Origin: Bifidobacterium margollesii
Lineage (GTDB): Bacteria > Actinomycetota > Actinomycetes > Actinomycetales > Bifidobacteriaceae
DNA: 64,000 bases
Direction: 5' to 3'
NCBI RefSeq assembly: GCF_002860355.1
Contig: NZ_NMWU01000005.1
Location: 113,899 to 177,898, forward strand
The notes beneath the pieces were generated by a model. It saw only the letters and a program-made list of their open reading frames with translations. It did no database searches and was not told the origin of the DNA. Below are positions 36,968 through 46,960 of the stretch, piece by piece; position 1 is the first letter of the stretch, and each line of letters begins with the position of its first letter. The position numbers were made by a program, and so were the translations under genes.

Positions 36968-38002
36968 CTACTCGTTCACACGCTTCGTGGATGATTCCCG
37001 GATGATCAGCCGCGGATGCGTATACACGAATCGCGGCTGCTGCCCGTTCAGCATGGACACCGCCTGCTGCACGGCAAGCCGCCCGAGTTCGTCGAAATCC
37101 TGGTCCACCGTGGTGAGCGAGGGAATCGTGTACGCCCCCAGTGCGATGTTGTCGTATCCCACCACCTTCACATCCTCCGGCACCCGGATGCCGTGCTCAT
37201 GAAGCGAGCGAATCAATCCCAACGCCATCTGATCATTGCCGGCGAACACCGCGGAAGGCAGATCCATCGCAACTTGCGAACCGAAATGATAGCCCGATGA
37301 CTCGGTCCAGTCGCCACGATACAGATGCCCCGCCGTCAACGAATAGTCAGCCTGCGCGGCACGCCACCCGGCAAGACGGGCGTCGGCGGAATACAACCCT
37401 TCCTGACCGGCGATATGGTCGATTCGCGTGGCACCTTCGTCGCGCAGATGCCGCATCAGCGCACGCACGCCCTCGGCCTGATCGATGTCCACCGCGCTGA
37501 TGCCGGAAATACTCGGTTCCGCACAGCCGACGTCCACGATCGGCAGATCCACGCTTACCCGCACGGCCGGCTCCACCCACGATTCAGCCGCGCAGATGAA
37601 GATCAACGCCACTTCGCTGGCCAGCAGACGATCGATCGCCGTATTGATCGCCGATTCGCTGCGACCGGAAAGCAACGACAGCTTCACCGAATAGCCGGCG
37701 TCCGCAGCCGCACGCTCGATCGCCCACAGAATCTCCGTGGGGCCGTGCTGCGTGGTTGAGGGAACGAGGATGCCCAGCGTGTTCGGCACTCCGCTTTTCA
37801 GGGCCCGGGCGTTCTCATTGCGGCGATACCCGGTTTTGGCGATGGCGTCCTCCACAGCCCGGCGGGTTTTTTCGCGCACCTTTTCGGGATTGTTAAGCAC
37901 ACGGGACACGGTCTGATGCGAAACCCCGGCCATTCTGGCCACGTCGATCATCGACACCGATCGGCGTCTCGGGGAATGACTCATAGGGTTTCCGGCAGGC
38001 AC
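36968..38002 (-). CDS. LacI-family regulator, probable repressor of the GH42/transporter genes
   Basis: 344 residues from GTG 38002, which has an AAGGAGG site 6 bases upstream; the later ATG (37984) has none. Helix-turn-helix SMIDVARMAGVSHQTVSRVLNNPEKVREKT at about 17-46, then a periplasmic-binding-protein-like effector domain with PNTLGILVPSTTQHGPTEIL, AVFAGNDQMALGLIRSLHEHG and VVGYDNIALGAYTIPSLTTVDQD. It lies upstream of the beta-galactosidase on the same strand, with three like operators between the two genes. A galactoside inducer is inferred from context. Confidence 0.9.
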   Translation of the reverse strand: MPAGNPMSHSPRRRSVSMIDVARMAGVSHQTVSRVLNNPEKVREKTRRAVEDAIAKTGYRRNENARALKSGVPNTLGILVPSTTQHGPTEILWAIERAAADAGYSVKLSLLSGRSESAINTAIDRLLASEVALIFICAAESWVEPAVRVSVDLPIVDVGCAEPSISGISAVDIDQAEGVRALMRHLRDEGATRIDHIAGQEGLYSADARLAGWRAAQADYSLTAGHLYRGDWTESSGYHFGSQVAMDLPSAVFAGNDQMALGLIRSLHEHGIRVPEDVKVVGYDNIALGAYTIPSLTTVDQDFDELGRLAVQQAVSMLNGQQPRFVYTHPRLIIRESSTKRVNE

Positions 38003-38077
38003 AGACTTCCTCCTTGTCTTACCCGTCCCAGTGTACCCGTCTGGACCCGCCCGTTAGTCCGTTCGGCAGAACAACCC

Positions 38078-38208
38078 TTGGCCAAACAACTCATTAAGAA
38101 TCGTTCCTTGGCAGAACCGCTCATAAGGACCCCGAAAACGGCCCGCAAATGAGCGGTTCTGCCAAATAACCGATTCGGCCAAGCACCGGCCGGCCGCATT
38201 GGCCGAAC
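38078..38208. repeat. F4 hairpin element, copy B
   Basis: The same 17-base stem (38108-38124 with 38149-38165) and 24-base loop as copy A, but the loop and the flanking ATTAAGAA block are inverted. The outer CAAGCACCGGCCGGCCGC...TTGGCCGA block (38174-38206) keeps the same orientation as in copy A. It follows the stop codon of the second amino-acid permease and may act as its terminator. Confidence 0.7.
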
Positions 38209-38219
38209 CGGCACCCCCG

Positions 38220-39689
38220 CTACTTGCGCAGCGCGTGCTTGAGGTCGCGGTCCTCCAAACGCTGGCGCCACAGGCAGAAGCCGCCGAACACCACGAGCCA
38301 CACGAGGCCGGCGATGGCCGAGCCACGGGTGTCGGCGGAGATGAACAGCGTGCCGTACACGAACACGAAGAACACGATGGCCAGCGTGTTGGTGAGGCGC
38401 CAGGCGGGCATCACGTAGCCGTCGGCGATGAAGTCGGCGCTGGCACGGTAGCGACGGTGGGCGATCATCGTCAGCACGTAGATGAAGATGATCACGGCCG
38501 ACGACGCGGACGAGAACAGCACGAACGCACTCGACATGCGCGGGAAGGCGTTGATGATCGGCGAGAGCAGGATCATCGCGGCGGAGACCAGGATCGCGCG
38601 GGCCGGCACATGATGGCTGGAGACCACGCCGAGACGCTGCATGGCGGGCGACGGCGAGTCCTGGGCCAGCTGATACAGGTGGCGACCGGCCGAGTAAAGC
38701 AGCGAGTTGAGCGCCGACGACGCGGCGGTGATCACCACGAAGAACACGAGCGCGGCGGCCCAGTCAAGACCGGCGTATTTGAACACCATGATGAACGGGG
38801 ATGCGAACGATCCGTCGGAGTTCGGCTGGAAGTTGCGCCACGGCACGATCACCATGATCGCCAGCAGCGCGCCCACGTAGAAGATCAGCACGCGCAGGAT
38901 GATCTCGTTGATCGCCTTGGGCAGCACCTTGCGCGGATTTTCGGTCTCGGAGACGGTGACGCCGATGAATTCGATCATCTGATAGGCGAAGAACACCATC
39001 TGGAAGCTCATCAGCAGGGCGAGCCAGCCGTTCGGTGCAAGCGAGAAGCCGTCGGTGAGGTTGGTCAGGCTCACAGCACCGGCCGGACTGACATGGTCGG
39101 CGCCGGTGATCTGCACGGCCGGATAATGGTATCCGATCACCAGCATCACCACGGCGGTGACGATCATGCCGCAGATCAGCGTGATCTTGATCATCGAGAA
39201 CCAGAATTCCGCTTCGCCGAACACCTTGACGGCGATCAGGTTGATGCCGGCGAGCGCGACGAGGAAGCATAGTTCGATCAGCCATTTCCAGCCGCTCAGG
39301 TCGATGCCGAACGTGTCGAAGAACGTGACGAAGTAGGTGGAGACGGCGGTGATCTCGCTCATGCCGATGAGCACGAGCACGATCCAGTACGTCCAGCCGG
39401 CGAAATGCCCCCAGCCGCGGCCGAGGTACCGGGTGATGAAGTTGATGAAGGTGTGCTGGCTGGGATCGCGGTACATCATTTCGCCGATGGCCCGCATCAG
39501 CAGGAACATGATGATGCCGACGAGAATGTAGACGAAGACGATGCTCGGGCCGGTGAGCGAGATCGACTTTCCGGACCCCAGGAACAGTCCGGTTCCGATG
39601 GTGCCGCCGATGGCGATGAACTGTACGTGACGGTTCTTCAGTCCTCGGCTCATCTGATTGTCGGTGTCGAGCTCTTCGACTTCCTGCAT
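38220..39689 (-). CDS. Amino-acid permease, APC superfamily (CycA/AAT type)
   Basis: 489 residues from ATG 39689 (GTGAGGA upstream; an in-frame GTG at 39701 overlaps that site). Helix 1 is RHVQFIAIGGTIGTGLFLGSGKSI; helix 6 contains MIEFIGVTVSETENPRKVLP. About twelve helices, ending in the basic tail WRQRLEDRDLKHALRK. Closest to the D-Ser/D-Ala/Gly and aromatic amino-acid proton symporters. It is a paralogue of the permease at 21.7 kb. Monocistronic by layout: a 187-base gap upstream and the F4 hairpin downstream. Substrate not assigned. Confidence 0.9.
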   Translation of the reverse strand: MQEVEELDTDNQMSRGLKNRHVQFIAIGGTIGTGLFLGSGKSISLTGPSIVFVYILVGIIMFLLMRAIGEMMYRDPSQHTFINFITRYLGRGWGHFAGWTYWIVLVLIGMSEITAVSTYFVTFFDTFGIDLSGWKWLIELCFLVALAGINLIAVKVFGEAEFWFSMIKITLICGMIVTAVVMLVIGYHYPAVQITGADHVSPAGAVSLTNLTDGFSLAPNGWLALLMSFQMVFFAYQMIEFIGVTVSETENPRKVLPKAINEIILRVLIFYVGALLAIMVIVPWRNFQPNSDGSFASPFIMVFKYAGLDWAAALVFFVVITAASSALNSLLYSAGRHLYQLAQDSPSPAMQRLGVVSSHHVPARAILVSAAMILLSPIINAFPRMSSAFVLFSSASSAVIIFIYVLTMIAHRRYRASADFIADGYVMPAWRLTNTLAIVFFVFVYGTLFISADTRGSAIAGLVWLVVFGGFCLWRQRLEDRDLKHALRK

Positions 39690-39888
39690 ATACGTCCTCA
39701 CTCCCGCCGCGTCTGATCACTGATTGCTTCGGCGATCAGACGCGACTGTGCACGACGGAGCGCCACAACGAATGCGGCAATTGCACTAGCCTACAAAACC
39801 TGCGGGAATTTCGCGTAATAATGGACGATCCGTCTCACATCGCAATCACATCGAACCGTCAGAACCGGCGGATTCGCATCGGCGCATG

Positions 39889-41334
39889 TTACATTCTGCG
39901 ATACCGTCGTCCTCTGGTCCGACCTTCGACAGCCAATTCCCCCTGATCGACCAAACGATTGAGGAATGCCCGCACCGTCCTCACATCAAATCCGGATATA
40001 CGCGCGATCTGAGGGGCGGTAATGATCGTATGCCGCTGCAATTCATCATCGATGATTTGCGCCAACCGCTCATGATAAGAAGGTTCTACCGTTGGTCGCT
40101 TCGCAGCATCGTGACTTCTCTGCGTTGCTTCGGAAGCATCGTAACCGACAGCAGTGGGCACCATCGCTCTGAATAGATCGCCGTCGCTGAATTCCGGCTC
40201 CCGCCCAGTGTATAGTTCGGACGCTTTGATGAGATTGTGTAGGCCACTGCCCAGTTTTTCTGCCAATCCCGTTTGCACAAACACATCCGCAATGATCGGA
40301 TTCTTCGGCATCGACGTAAAATCACCAAGCCGCATGCGTCCTTCGAAAAAAGATCTCGAAGCATTAATCGTTCGTATCGATTCCCGATCCATCACGATCC
40401 GAGCGATCACCGGACTGGAGTATTCGCGATGCATCAGACTGTTGGACACTAATTCGCGAGCAATGATGTCACGAGGGCTGGTTCGCTTCCCGGAATCCAA
40501 GGCAAAGCGATCCGGAAGATTGCGCTGGACAAAGTCGACCAAATGTTCATATGAGTCGAATAGATTGGTCCGCGCCATCAGTCGATCGTCGTATCGGTCC
40601 ACGTCATTTCGTTGGACGATCGCATCGGTGACATAGGCGGGGCAAACCGAAGAGATCACATCGTCCTTACCGAGCAACAACACCGCAGCCAGATTGAATC
40701 CCTCTTCGCCGGTCACGTAATCCCGATTATAGAGTTTCGCGCTACGGAACATTTCATCGTCGGACATACGGCCCCACGGATGGCCGGAGCGTTGAGTAGC
40801 CGCCATTTTGCGCATATTCGCAATGAGATCCGACCGCAGGTCAAAGGGTGTGACGTAGCGGAAGATTCGCCGTTCGGAGTAGTAGTTTTGCTTGCGTATA
40901 TACATTTGGCTGATTTGTATGTCACTTTCCATACGAGTGTCTACATCAGCCACACGGTCATACACCACTCCTTTGAAACGAATCACCGAAGAGCTGGGCG
41001 CCACTCATACGCGAATGACCGTCTTGCCTTGATGCATTATCCGCTCGGTTTCCACCATTGGAGCAGGAATGAATAATTTGCGATTCGACGTCACGTTGAC
41101 GATGTTGCGCTCTATTTCGACAGCTCGGGAAGCATCTACCCCTGTGACTTCACCATCATCGTCAACACCGAGATAGATGTCTCCCCCGGAACGATTGGCG
41201 AACGAACAAACCGTTTCAAACGTATCGGGGTGCGGCATATCACCGCATCGTTTGAATTCGACCACCGACGACTCGCCGGACTGGATCACCTGTATAAATT
41301 CGTCATCAGTCATGGCCCGCTCCTCACATCCCAC
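39889..41334 (-). pseudogene. AlbA_2-type ATP-binding/regulatory protein gene interrupted by an in-frame TGA
   Basis: Two frames abut exactly in the same reading frame: 41334-41005 (109 residues; AlbA_2 fold, VVEFKRCGDMPHPDTFETVCSFANRSGGDIYLGVDDDGEV) and 41004-39889 (371 residues; GHKL-like C-terminal part with RDIIARELVSNSLMHREYS and GLAEKLGSGLHNLIKASE, then a helix-turn-helix QIARISGFDVRTVRAFLNRL). They are separated by one TGA at 41007-41005. Homologues of this class are single proteins, and the flanking IRV-stop-VAPSSS matches the domain linker where Trp is common. It is either a recent nonsense mutation or readthrough. Role in intact relatives: poorly defined DNA-binding or stress regulators. 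Confidence 0.75.
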
Positions 41335-41617
41335 CTTTATTAGAACATTTATAGCGTATTGATGATGCTGTCAATGATTAAATCAAATGATCTGGTCATC
41401 AATACAGACATAATTTATGCATTAATACATACATAGCTCACTAAGCACAGTCCACAGGCAGAGTTCGCACATCCAATGCAAATTACGAATTGACCATGCG
41501 CGGCGGAAGACGGACAGAAACCGCTGAAATCCCCTTTATCGGACGGCTTCGCCGGCAGCTTCCCTTGTCGGGAGACCACCGGCGAAATCCCGATTCGCGA
41601 GCGAATCGTCGGTTGCC
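41335..41617. other. AT-rich gap with one F1-like remnant
   Basis: 41335-41450 is AT-rich with short ATACATACATA runs and probably holds the upstream region of the AlbA_2-type gene. A partial F1 copy (GGACGGCTTCGCCGGCAGCTTCCC) lies at about 41540-41570. No gene seen. Confidence 0.55.
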
Positions 41618-43024
41618 TCAGCGGGAGGAGTGACCGGCCTGGGACTTGGCGCGATTCAGCGGCAGCACGCCGGCGATCACCACGATCACCAGACCGATGC
41701 CGACCATGACCCATAGCGGGCCCGTGGCGGAGTTCCACCAGCCGTCACCGTTGTAGAGCACCGCCCTGGCGCCCTCACCGATGAAGCGCTGCGGCACCCA
41801 GCCGTACACCCAGTTGCGCCAGAAGTCGGGCAGCAGCTCGTACGGGAAGATGCCGGTGGTCATGCCCAGGCCGAGCGTCAGGATGCCGGTCAGCACGCCG
41901 AGCGGCAGAGCGATGTTCAGCAGGCCGAACATCACCGTCATGACGGCGAAGCCGGCGAGCCACAGGAACGAGATCATCGTCCAGTCGAGCCATCCCGCGC
42001 CGATCATGGCGTGCAGGCAGTCGGCGCCGAGGGCCACGAGCAGCGAGTAGACGGCGGCCATGCCGAGCTGCACGCCGAGCATCTTCCACCGCTGGGCCTT
42101 GTCGTCGTAGGATTTCGGGCCGAGCACGACGCAGACGATCGCCACGACCATCGACATCATGAACGTGGGCATGATGATCATGTTGGTCCCCATCATCGTG
42201 GCGGTGGGCAGCGCGTTCGACTTCGTGTTCGAGGTGTCGCCCTCGTTGATCACCTTGGTTTCCACGGTCGCGCCGGTCTTCCCCAACACGGTCGGCAGGC
42301 TCTGCTTGAGCAGGTTGGCGACCAGCGGGCTCTTGCCGTTGTCGATGGTGACGGTGACTGTCGGCGCTTCGGCGTCATCGGCATCTTCGGACCGAGTGGA
42401 CTGCTCAGACTGCTCAGACTGCGCGGTTTGCGCCGATTGCGCCGCGGCCTTCTGCACCGCACCCTGCACGGCTTTCTGCACATACTGTTGCACGAACCCC
42501 TGCGCCGCCGTGCCGGTCAGCCCCTGCGCCTGGGCCTGTGCCATCGCCGTCTGCTGGGCCTCGGTCTGAGCCTTGACCATCACCTGGGCCAGAGCGGTCG
42601 ACTCGGAGATCTTCTGCTTCATCGCCGTCTGCTGCTTGGCCACCTGCCGTTCGGTGAAATCCTCCGGAATGGTGATTGCGGCATAGTATTCGTGATCGGC
42701 AAGACCGCGGTCCAGTTCGTCCTGCGTCTTCACCTCATGCCAGTCCATCGGCGATTCGTCGGTATCAGCGTCATCATCGCCCGAGCCGGCATCGTCGGAG
42801 GCGGCTCCCGTCAGCTTCTCCACCATGGTGTCGCCGACGTTCATCGCCTTGCCCTGCACGGTCGCCCCCTTGTCCAGCGAGAGGATCGCCACGGGCAGCT
42901 CCCGTAGACCGGCATTCATCATCGGATAGAACATCAGTGCCATCAGACACGAGATGGCGACGATCACCCCTACGGGCAGGCAGTATCTTCTCAGTGTTTC
43001 GGCGGTCGAGCTGCTCGCTTTCAT
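41618..43024 (-). CDS. YhgE/Pip-like membrane protein (ABC-2-type fold)
   Basis: 468 residues. One helix near the N-terminus (about 15-36, LPVGVIVAISCLMALMFYPM), a large extracytoplasmic region with AILSLDKGATVQGKAMNVGD and YYAAITIPEDFTERQVAKQQTAM, a Gln/Ala-rich stretch (about 145-215) including a SEQSEQS run, then about five C-terminal helices. This is the layout of YhgE/Pip and ABC-2-type permease relatives. Neighbouring TetR genes often repress such proteins, which have been linked to envelope stress or export. The start follows GGAGAGCAATC. No ATPase partner is adjacent. Confidence 0.8.
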   Translation of the reverse strand: MKASSSTAETLRRYCLPVGVIVAISCLMALMFYPMMNAGLRELPVAILSLDKGATVQGKAMNVGDTMVEKLTGAASDDAGSGDDDADTDESPMDWHEVKTQDELDRGLADHEYYAAITIPEDFTERQVAKQQTAMKQKISESTALAQVMVKAQTEAQQTAMAQAQAQGLTGTAAQGFVQQYVQKAVQGAVQKAAAQSAQTAQSEQSEQSTRSEDADDAEAPTVTVTIDNGKSPLVANLLKQSLPTVLGKTGATVETKVINEGDTSNTKSNALPTATMMGTNMIIMPTFMMSMVVAIVCVVLGPKSYDDKAQRWKMLGVQLGMAAVYSLLVALGADCLHAMIGAGWLDWTMISFLWLAGFAVMTVMFGLLNIALPLGVLTGILTLGLGMTTGIFPYELLPDFWRNWVYGWVPQRFIGEGARAVLYNGDGWWNSATGPLWVMVGIGLVIVVIAGVLPLNRAKSQAGHSSR

Positions 43025-43092
43025 GATTGCTCTCCTTGCATTCCCTTCGTATTCGGTTCCGAAATCAGCTCCGGAATCCTTGCACCCATCAC

Positions 43093-43149
43093 TTTATTAA
43101 ACACGCCGTTGAATAAAAATCCCCATTATTAGATACACTGTTTAATAAG
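43093..43149. promoter_or_regulatory. TetR operator-like dyads between divergent genes
   Basis: TTTATTAAAC (43093-43102) and GTTGAATAAA (43108-43117) form an inverted repeat with a 5-base spacer, 9 of 10 positions matching. A third half-site GTTTAATAAG lies at 43140-43149. The position between the membrane-protein and TetR starts suits repression of both. Confidence 0.6.
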
Positions 43150-43184
43150 TTTTGGGAGACCACACCGACCACGAAGGACCTCAG

Positions 43185-43988
43185 ATGCCACGACCACGAA
43201 CCAGCGAGAAATCCGCGAAGACGAAAATGCAGGAATCGTTCTGGAAACTGCTCGAAACCAAGCAATACGACCGCATCACCGTCAACGACATCACCCGGGC
43301 CAGCGGGCTGAATCGAGGATCGTTCTACTACCATTACGGCAACATCACCGAACTGGCCGAAGACGCCATCGCCTCGATCTACGAAACCACCGGAATCGCA
43401 CTGTTCCTATCACGGTTCGTGCAGCGGTCGACGATCGACCCCAACGACGTCGAGTTCATCACTATGCTCGAACGACCCGATTTCCGGATCAACGCGCACC
43501 GCATCGCACTGATTCTAGGTCCGCACGGCTCCCCCGGACTGGTCCGGCAGTTCAAGGATTTCGTCATCGGCATATGGGCGCAGCTGTTCCACCTTGATCT
43601 GAACCATCTCGACACCGCGCAGCAGATCACACTGGAATTCATCATCAGCGGACTGGCCGGCGTCTTCGAAAAACTGTCGACCGCCGTACTCGTCGAGAAC
43701 AACCGGGAGATGATCAGCCACCTGATGATCCCGACGATCATCATCCAGACGCTGGAATCATTGCAGGACGACGGCACAGGCGAAGAATCCGACGGCGACG
43801 AAATCGGCAGGGCAGCAAACACCGACAGAGTCGCCAGCGTCAGCAAAGGCATCGACACCACGGCCCTGTTCCGAATACTGTCGCCGTCGCATTCCGTAGC
43901 CGTCCCACCACTGACGGCATACTCGGAATACCGACCCTCATCGCGCACAGGCGATAGGCCTTCCGGCGACCGGCTTCCCGCCGATTGA
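43185..43988 (+). CDS. TetR-family transcriptional regulator
   Basis: 267 residues from ATG 43185 (GAAGGACC upstream; the earlier in-frame GTG is less likely). N-terminal helix-turn-helix RITVNDITRASGLNRGSFYYHYGNITELAED at about 31-61 is characteristic. The ligand-binding helices follow, and a C-terminal tail of ~70 residues (after DDGTGEESDGDEIGRAANTD) is low-complexity and longer than usual. It is divergent from the YhgE/Pip-like gene and probably represses it through the TTTATTAAAC dyads. It ends 42 bases before the stop codon of the convergent peptidase. Confidence 0.88.
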   Translation: MPRPRTSEKSAKTKMQESFWKLLETKQYDRITVNDITRASGLNRGSFYYHYGNITELAEDAIASIYETTGIALFLSRFVQRSTIDPNDVEFITMLERPDFRINAHRIALILGPHGSPGLVRQFKDFVIGIWAQLFHLDLNHLDTAQQITLEFIISGLAGVFEKLSTAVLVENNREMISHLMIPTIIIQTLESLQDDGTGEESDGDEIGRAANTDRVASVSKGIDTTALFRILSPSHSVAVPPLTAYSEYRPSSRTGDRPSGDRLPAD

Positions 43989-44029
43989 TTCTCCGCCGAT
44001 CATTCGCCCATCGACCGATCGGCGGAGAA

Positions 44030-46840
44030 TCAATCGGCGAGCGCCTTCCTCAGAAAATCCCGCTGGAAGAGCAGCAGGTTCTCGGCCACCGTCTCGTCAT
44101 TGGTCATATGCGTGATGCCGGTGAGCGGCAGCACGGTGTGTTCGCGACCGGCCGCAAGCAGCGCGGAACTGAGCCGCAGCGTATTCGCCACGGTGACGTT
44201 GTCGTCGGCGAATCCGTGGATCAGCAGCAGCGGACGACGCAGATTCGGCGCGTCGGCGATGATGCTGTTGCGCTCGTACACCACCGGGTTGAGACCGAGA
44301 TAGCGTTCGGTGTAATGCGTGTCGTACAGCGTCCAGTCGGTGGGCGGAGCGCCGGCGCAGGCCGCATGGAACACGTCGGGCTCGCGCAGCACCGACAGCG
44401 CGGACAGGAATCCGCCGTACGACCATCCGATCATCGCCACACGGTCGAGATCGGGCTGCGGAACCGTAAGATTCGCGTCACCATCATCTCCGTGCACATC
44501 ATCGCCTCCCGGCATGGCATCGCGGAAGTCCGCCACAACGAGGTCGCTCATCACCCCCGGCAGCGCCTGCACGGCATCGACCTGATCCTGCAGCGAAACC
44601 TCGGCGAACCGCTCGAAGATCTCGTGATCCCACCTGAGCCCCCGGGCCCCCGTGCCGCGCCCATCGGCCGCGACCACGATGAACCCCTGATCGGCCCACC
44701 ACTGCGAATCCCAGTACATCGACTGACTGAACATCACCTCACGGTGCATCGGCCCGCCATACGGCTTCATCAGCACCGGCAGCTTCTCCGCATTCGCATA
44801 CGGGCTGCCCGCGCTCGGCAGCGTGATCGTGGCGTGAATCCGCCGCTCGCCAAGCCTCACGAACTTCACGTTCGGCACGAATCCCGGCGTTTCGGCATGA
44901 TTCGCGATCTTCGCGCGGAACCTCGGGCCCCCGTCACACAGCGTGCCGAACGTATGAATCATCACGCTTTCCGCCGAGGACATCGTCCGCCCGAACAGCA
45001 CCAGTCCATCGCCGTTACGAGACGCGGACCACACACCCGGCTCCGGGTTCAGCACGATCGGCCGGGGCGAACCACCGGCCGCGCCATCGCCGTTCCCGTC
45101 GGCCGCGAAGCTGTTGCCGAAACCGCCGGAGATACGGGCTCCGCCATGACCTTCCGAATTCACCTCCTGCCAGTACGAGCCGAGAAGCTCCTGCTCGTCG
45201 TCCGGCAGCGGGAAGCTGACCACGTCCACGCCGCGCGCATCGCAGGTAGCGCGGGCCAGCACGTCATGGTCGGTCACGTCAAGCACGTCAAGCACCTGCC
45301 ATCCGGCCGGAGTGAACGCGTGACCGTTCACCGCCAGACGCATCGTGTCGGTCTCCTCGTCGGGCATGGCGGTGATCAGCTGACCATTCGGAGTCCATGC
45401 CGGGCAGCCGTGAATCAAATCAAGCCAGAACCGGCTGCCCGTCACCGTAAGCGTGGTGGTCGGCAGCCAGCGGTGACGCGACTCCTCCGCAGCCAAGGCA
45501 CCCCCGTCCGCCTCCAACGCGAATCCGTCGAGCACACCACGCTGGGACGCATATCCGACGTTGGGATTGCTCCCCTCCTCATCGATCCTCAACACCTGAT
45601 CGGCGGTCTGACGCCGGTTCTGCACCAGCAGGATCGGGTCGCCGCCGCGGCTCCAATGCACGTCGGCCAAGTACTCGTAGCCGTGGCGATCCCACCACAC
45701 CTCAGGCAGATCAAGCACGCTCGCATAAGCCATGCTGCCGCCGCGACGCGACGCCGAACCGATGTCGAACCGGAACAGCCGCACCTCGGCGTTCCTCGTC
45801 AACGCCTGCGGATAATGCCGCGGCTGCGCGGGTTTCGTCGGATCGGACGGGTCAGCGATATACCAGACCGGTTCCGGGGATTCGTCGGCGCATTCGATCA
45901 GCAGACTGCGCGAGTCCGGCGACCACCAGAACCCCTCGTAGCGATCCATCTCCTCGCCGGCCGCGAATTCAGCCAGACCAACCGTCATATTGGGTTTGTC
46001 GGCGATGCCGCATACCGACCGCTCGTCGTCGGGCCGGCCGTTCTCGCCGATCACCACCAGATTGATCATGCGACCGGTGGTGTAGGCCACCAGTTTGCCG
46101 TCAGGGGAGATACGGGGGTTCAGCACCGGGCGGAACAGGCGACCGGGATGACCGCTGTACTTCATGGCGGACACATACCAGGTGTCGCCGAGTTCGCGGG
46201 TGATGGCATGCAGTTCACCGTCGCGGACGGTGACGGATACCGGAGCGGCCTCCGGGCGGGCCGCAGTGCCGGGGCCGCTGCCGGAACCATCGGAGCCGGC
46301 GGATCCGCCTGACGTCCCGTCGCCGTCGGCCGGGTTCTCCTCGTCGCCGATCATCGTAAGCCACAATCTGCCTCCGACCGTGAACACCACACGATCACCG
46401 GACTCATCAACGCTATACGACACAATGCCTTCCGCGGATTCGCGGGCGCGTTCGCGGCGGGCCTTCTCCTCGTCGGGGACACCGTTCGACCGACCCTCCG
46501 CATCCGAACCGGCCCTAGCCAGCAGGTCACGCGGATCGGCAAGCAGCGTTTCATGATGTTCGCCGATCGCATCGAACCAGCTCACCCACAGACAGGTGGT
46601 GGCGTCTTCCGGGCCGCGGGATCGCAGGAACAATGCGCGCATGCCGTCCCCGGCCACGTCCGGGGTGCGGGGAGCACCGAGGGAGAACCGCTGCGTCCGA
46701 GCCTTCAAACGGGGGTATCGCGCAATCGCGTCGGCATGGTTTTCGGTATCGGATTCAATGCCGGTCGCGGTGTTGGAATCGTCGTCGGGATCGCTGTATT
46801 CATTCGCGGTCATATTCGGCTGATCCGGTTGCATCATCAT
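44030..46840 (-). CDS. S9-family serine peptidase (dipeptidyl-peptidase/acylaminoacyl-peptidase type)
   Basis: 936 residues from the first ATG of ATGATGATG at 46840 (GGGGACGG upstream); a GTG at 46900 is an alternative. The N-terminal ~600 residues are a DPP-IV-type beta propeller with repeated WSPDSR/DVHWSRGGDP-like blades. The C-terminal hydrolase domain has the nucleophile Ser in GWSYGG (about 805), Asp in HGFADDNV and His in THMTNDE. No signal peptide, so cytoplasmic. It would release dipeptides, often after Pro or Ala, from oligopeptides. A Gly/Ser-rich insertion (about 190-215, SGGSAGSDGSGSGPG) lies in the propeller. It reads away from the glycerate kinase region in the same direction. 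Confidence 0.9.
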   Translation of the reverse strand: MMMQPDQPNMTANEYSDPDDDSNTATGIESDTENHADAIARYPRLKARTQRFSLGAPRTPDVAGDGMRALFLRSRGPEDATTCLWVSWFDAIGEHHETLLADPRDLLARAGSDAEGRSNGVPDEEKARRERARESAEGIVSYSVDESGDRVVFTVGGRLWLTMIGDEENPADGDGTSGGSAGSDGSGSGPGTAARPEAAPVSVTVRDGELHAITRELGDTWYVSAMKYSGHPGRLFRPVLNPRISPDGKLVAYTTGRMINLVVIGENGRPDDERSVCGIADKPNMTVGLAEFAAGEEMDRYEGFWWSPDSRSLLIECADESPEPVWYIADPSDPTKPAQPRHYPQALTRNAEVRLFRFDIGSASRRGGSMAYASVLDLPEVWWDRHGYEYLADVHWSRGGDPILLVQNRRQTADQVLRIDEEGSNPNVGYASQRGVLDGFALEADGGALAAEESRHRWLPTTTLTVTGSRFWLDLIHGCPAWTPNGQLITAMPDEETDTMRLAVNGHAFTPAGWQVLDVLDVTDHDVLARATCDARGVDVVSFPLPDDEQELLGSYWQEVNSEGHGGARISGGFGNSFAADGNGDGAAGGSPRPIVLNPEPGVWSASRNGDGLVLFGRTMSSAESVMIHTFGTLCDGGPRFRAKIANHAETPGFVPNVKFVRLGERRIHATITLPSAGSPYANAEKLPVLMKPYGGPMHREVMFSQSMYWDSQWWADQGFIVVAADGRGTGARGLRWDHEIFERFAEVSLQDQVDAVQALPGVMSDLVVADFRDAMPGGDDVHGDDGDANLTVPQPDLDRVAMIGWSYGGFLSALSVLREPDVFHAACAGAPPTDWTLYDTHYTERYLGLNPVVYERNSIIADAPNLRRPLLLIHGFADDNVTVANTLRLSSALLAAGREHTVLPLTGITHMTNDETVAENLLLFQRDFLRKALAD

Positions 46841-46960
46841 TCGTCCGTCCCCATTCACTGCATTTGCGGCCGACGCGCCTGCACTATCAATCCAAATCAC
46901 ATACCTTACCCGAACTTCGGCAAGAACGCGAGATCATCGGTTGCCCGTGCGACGCGGAGA

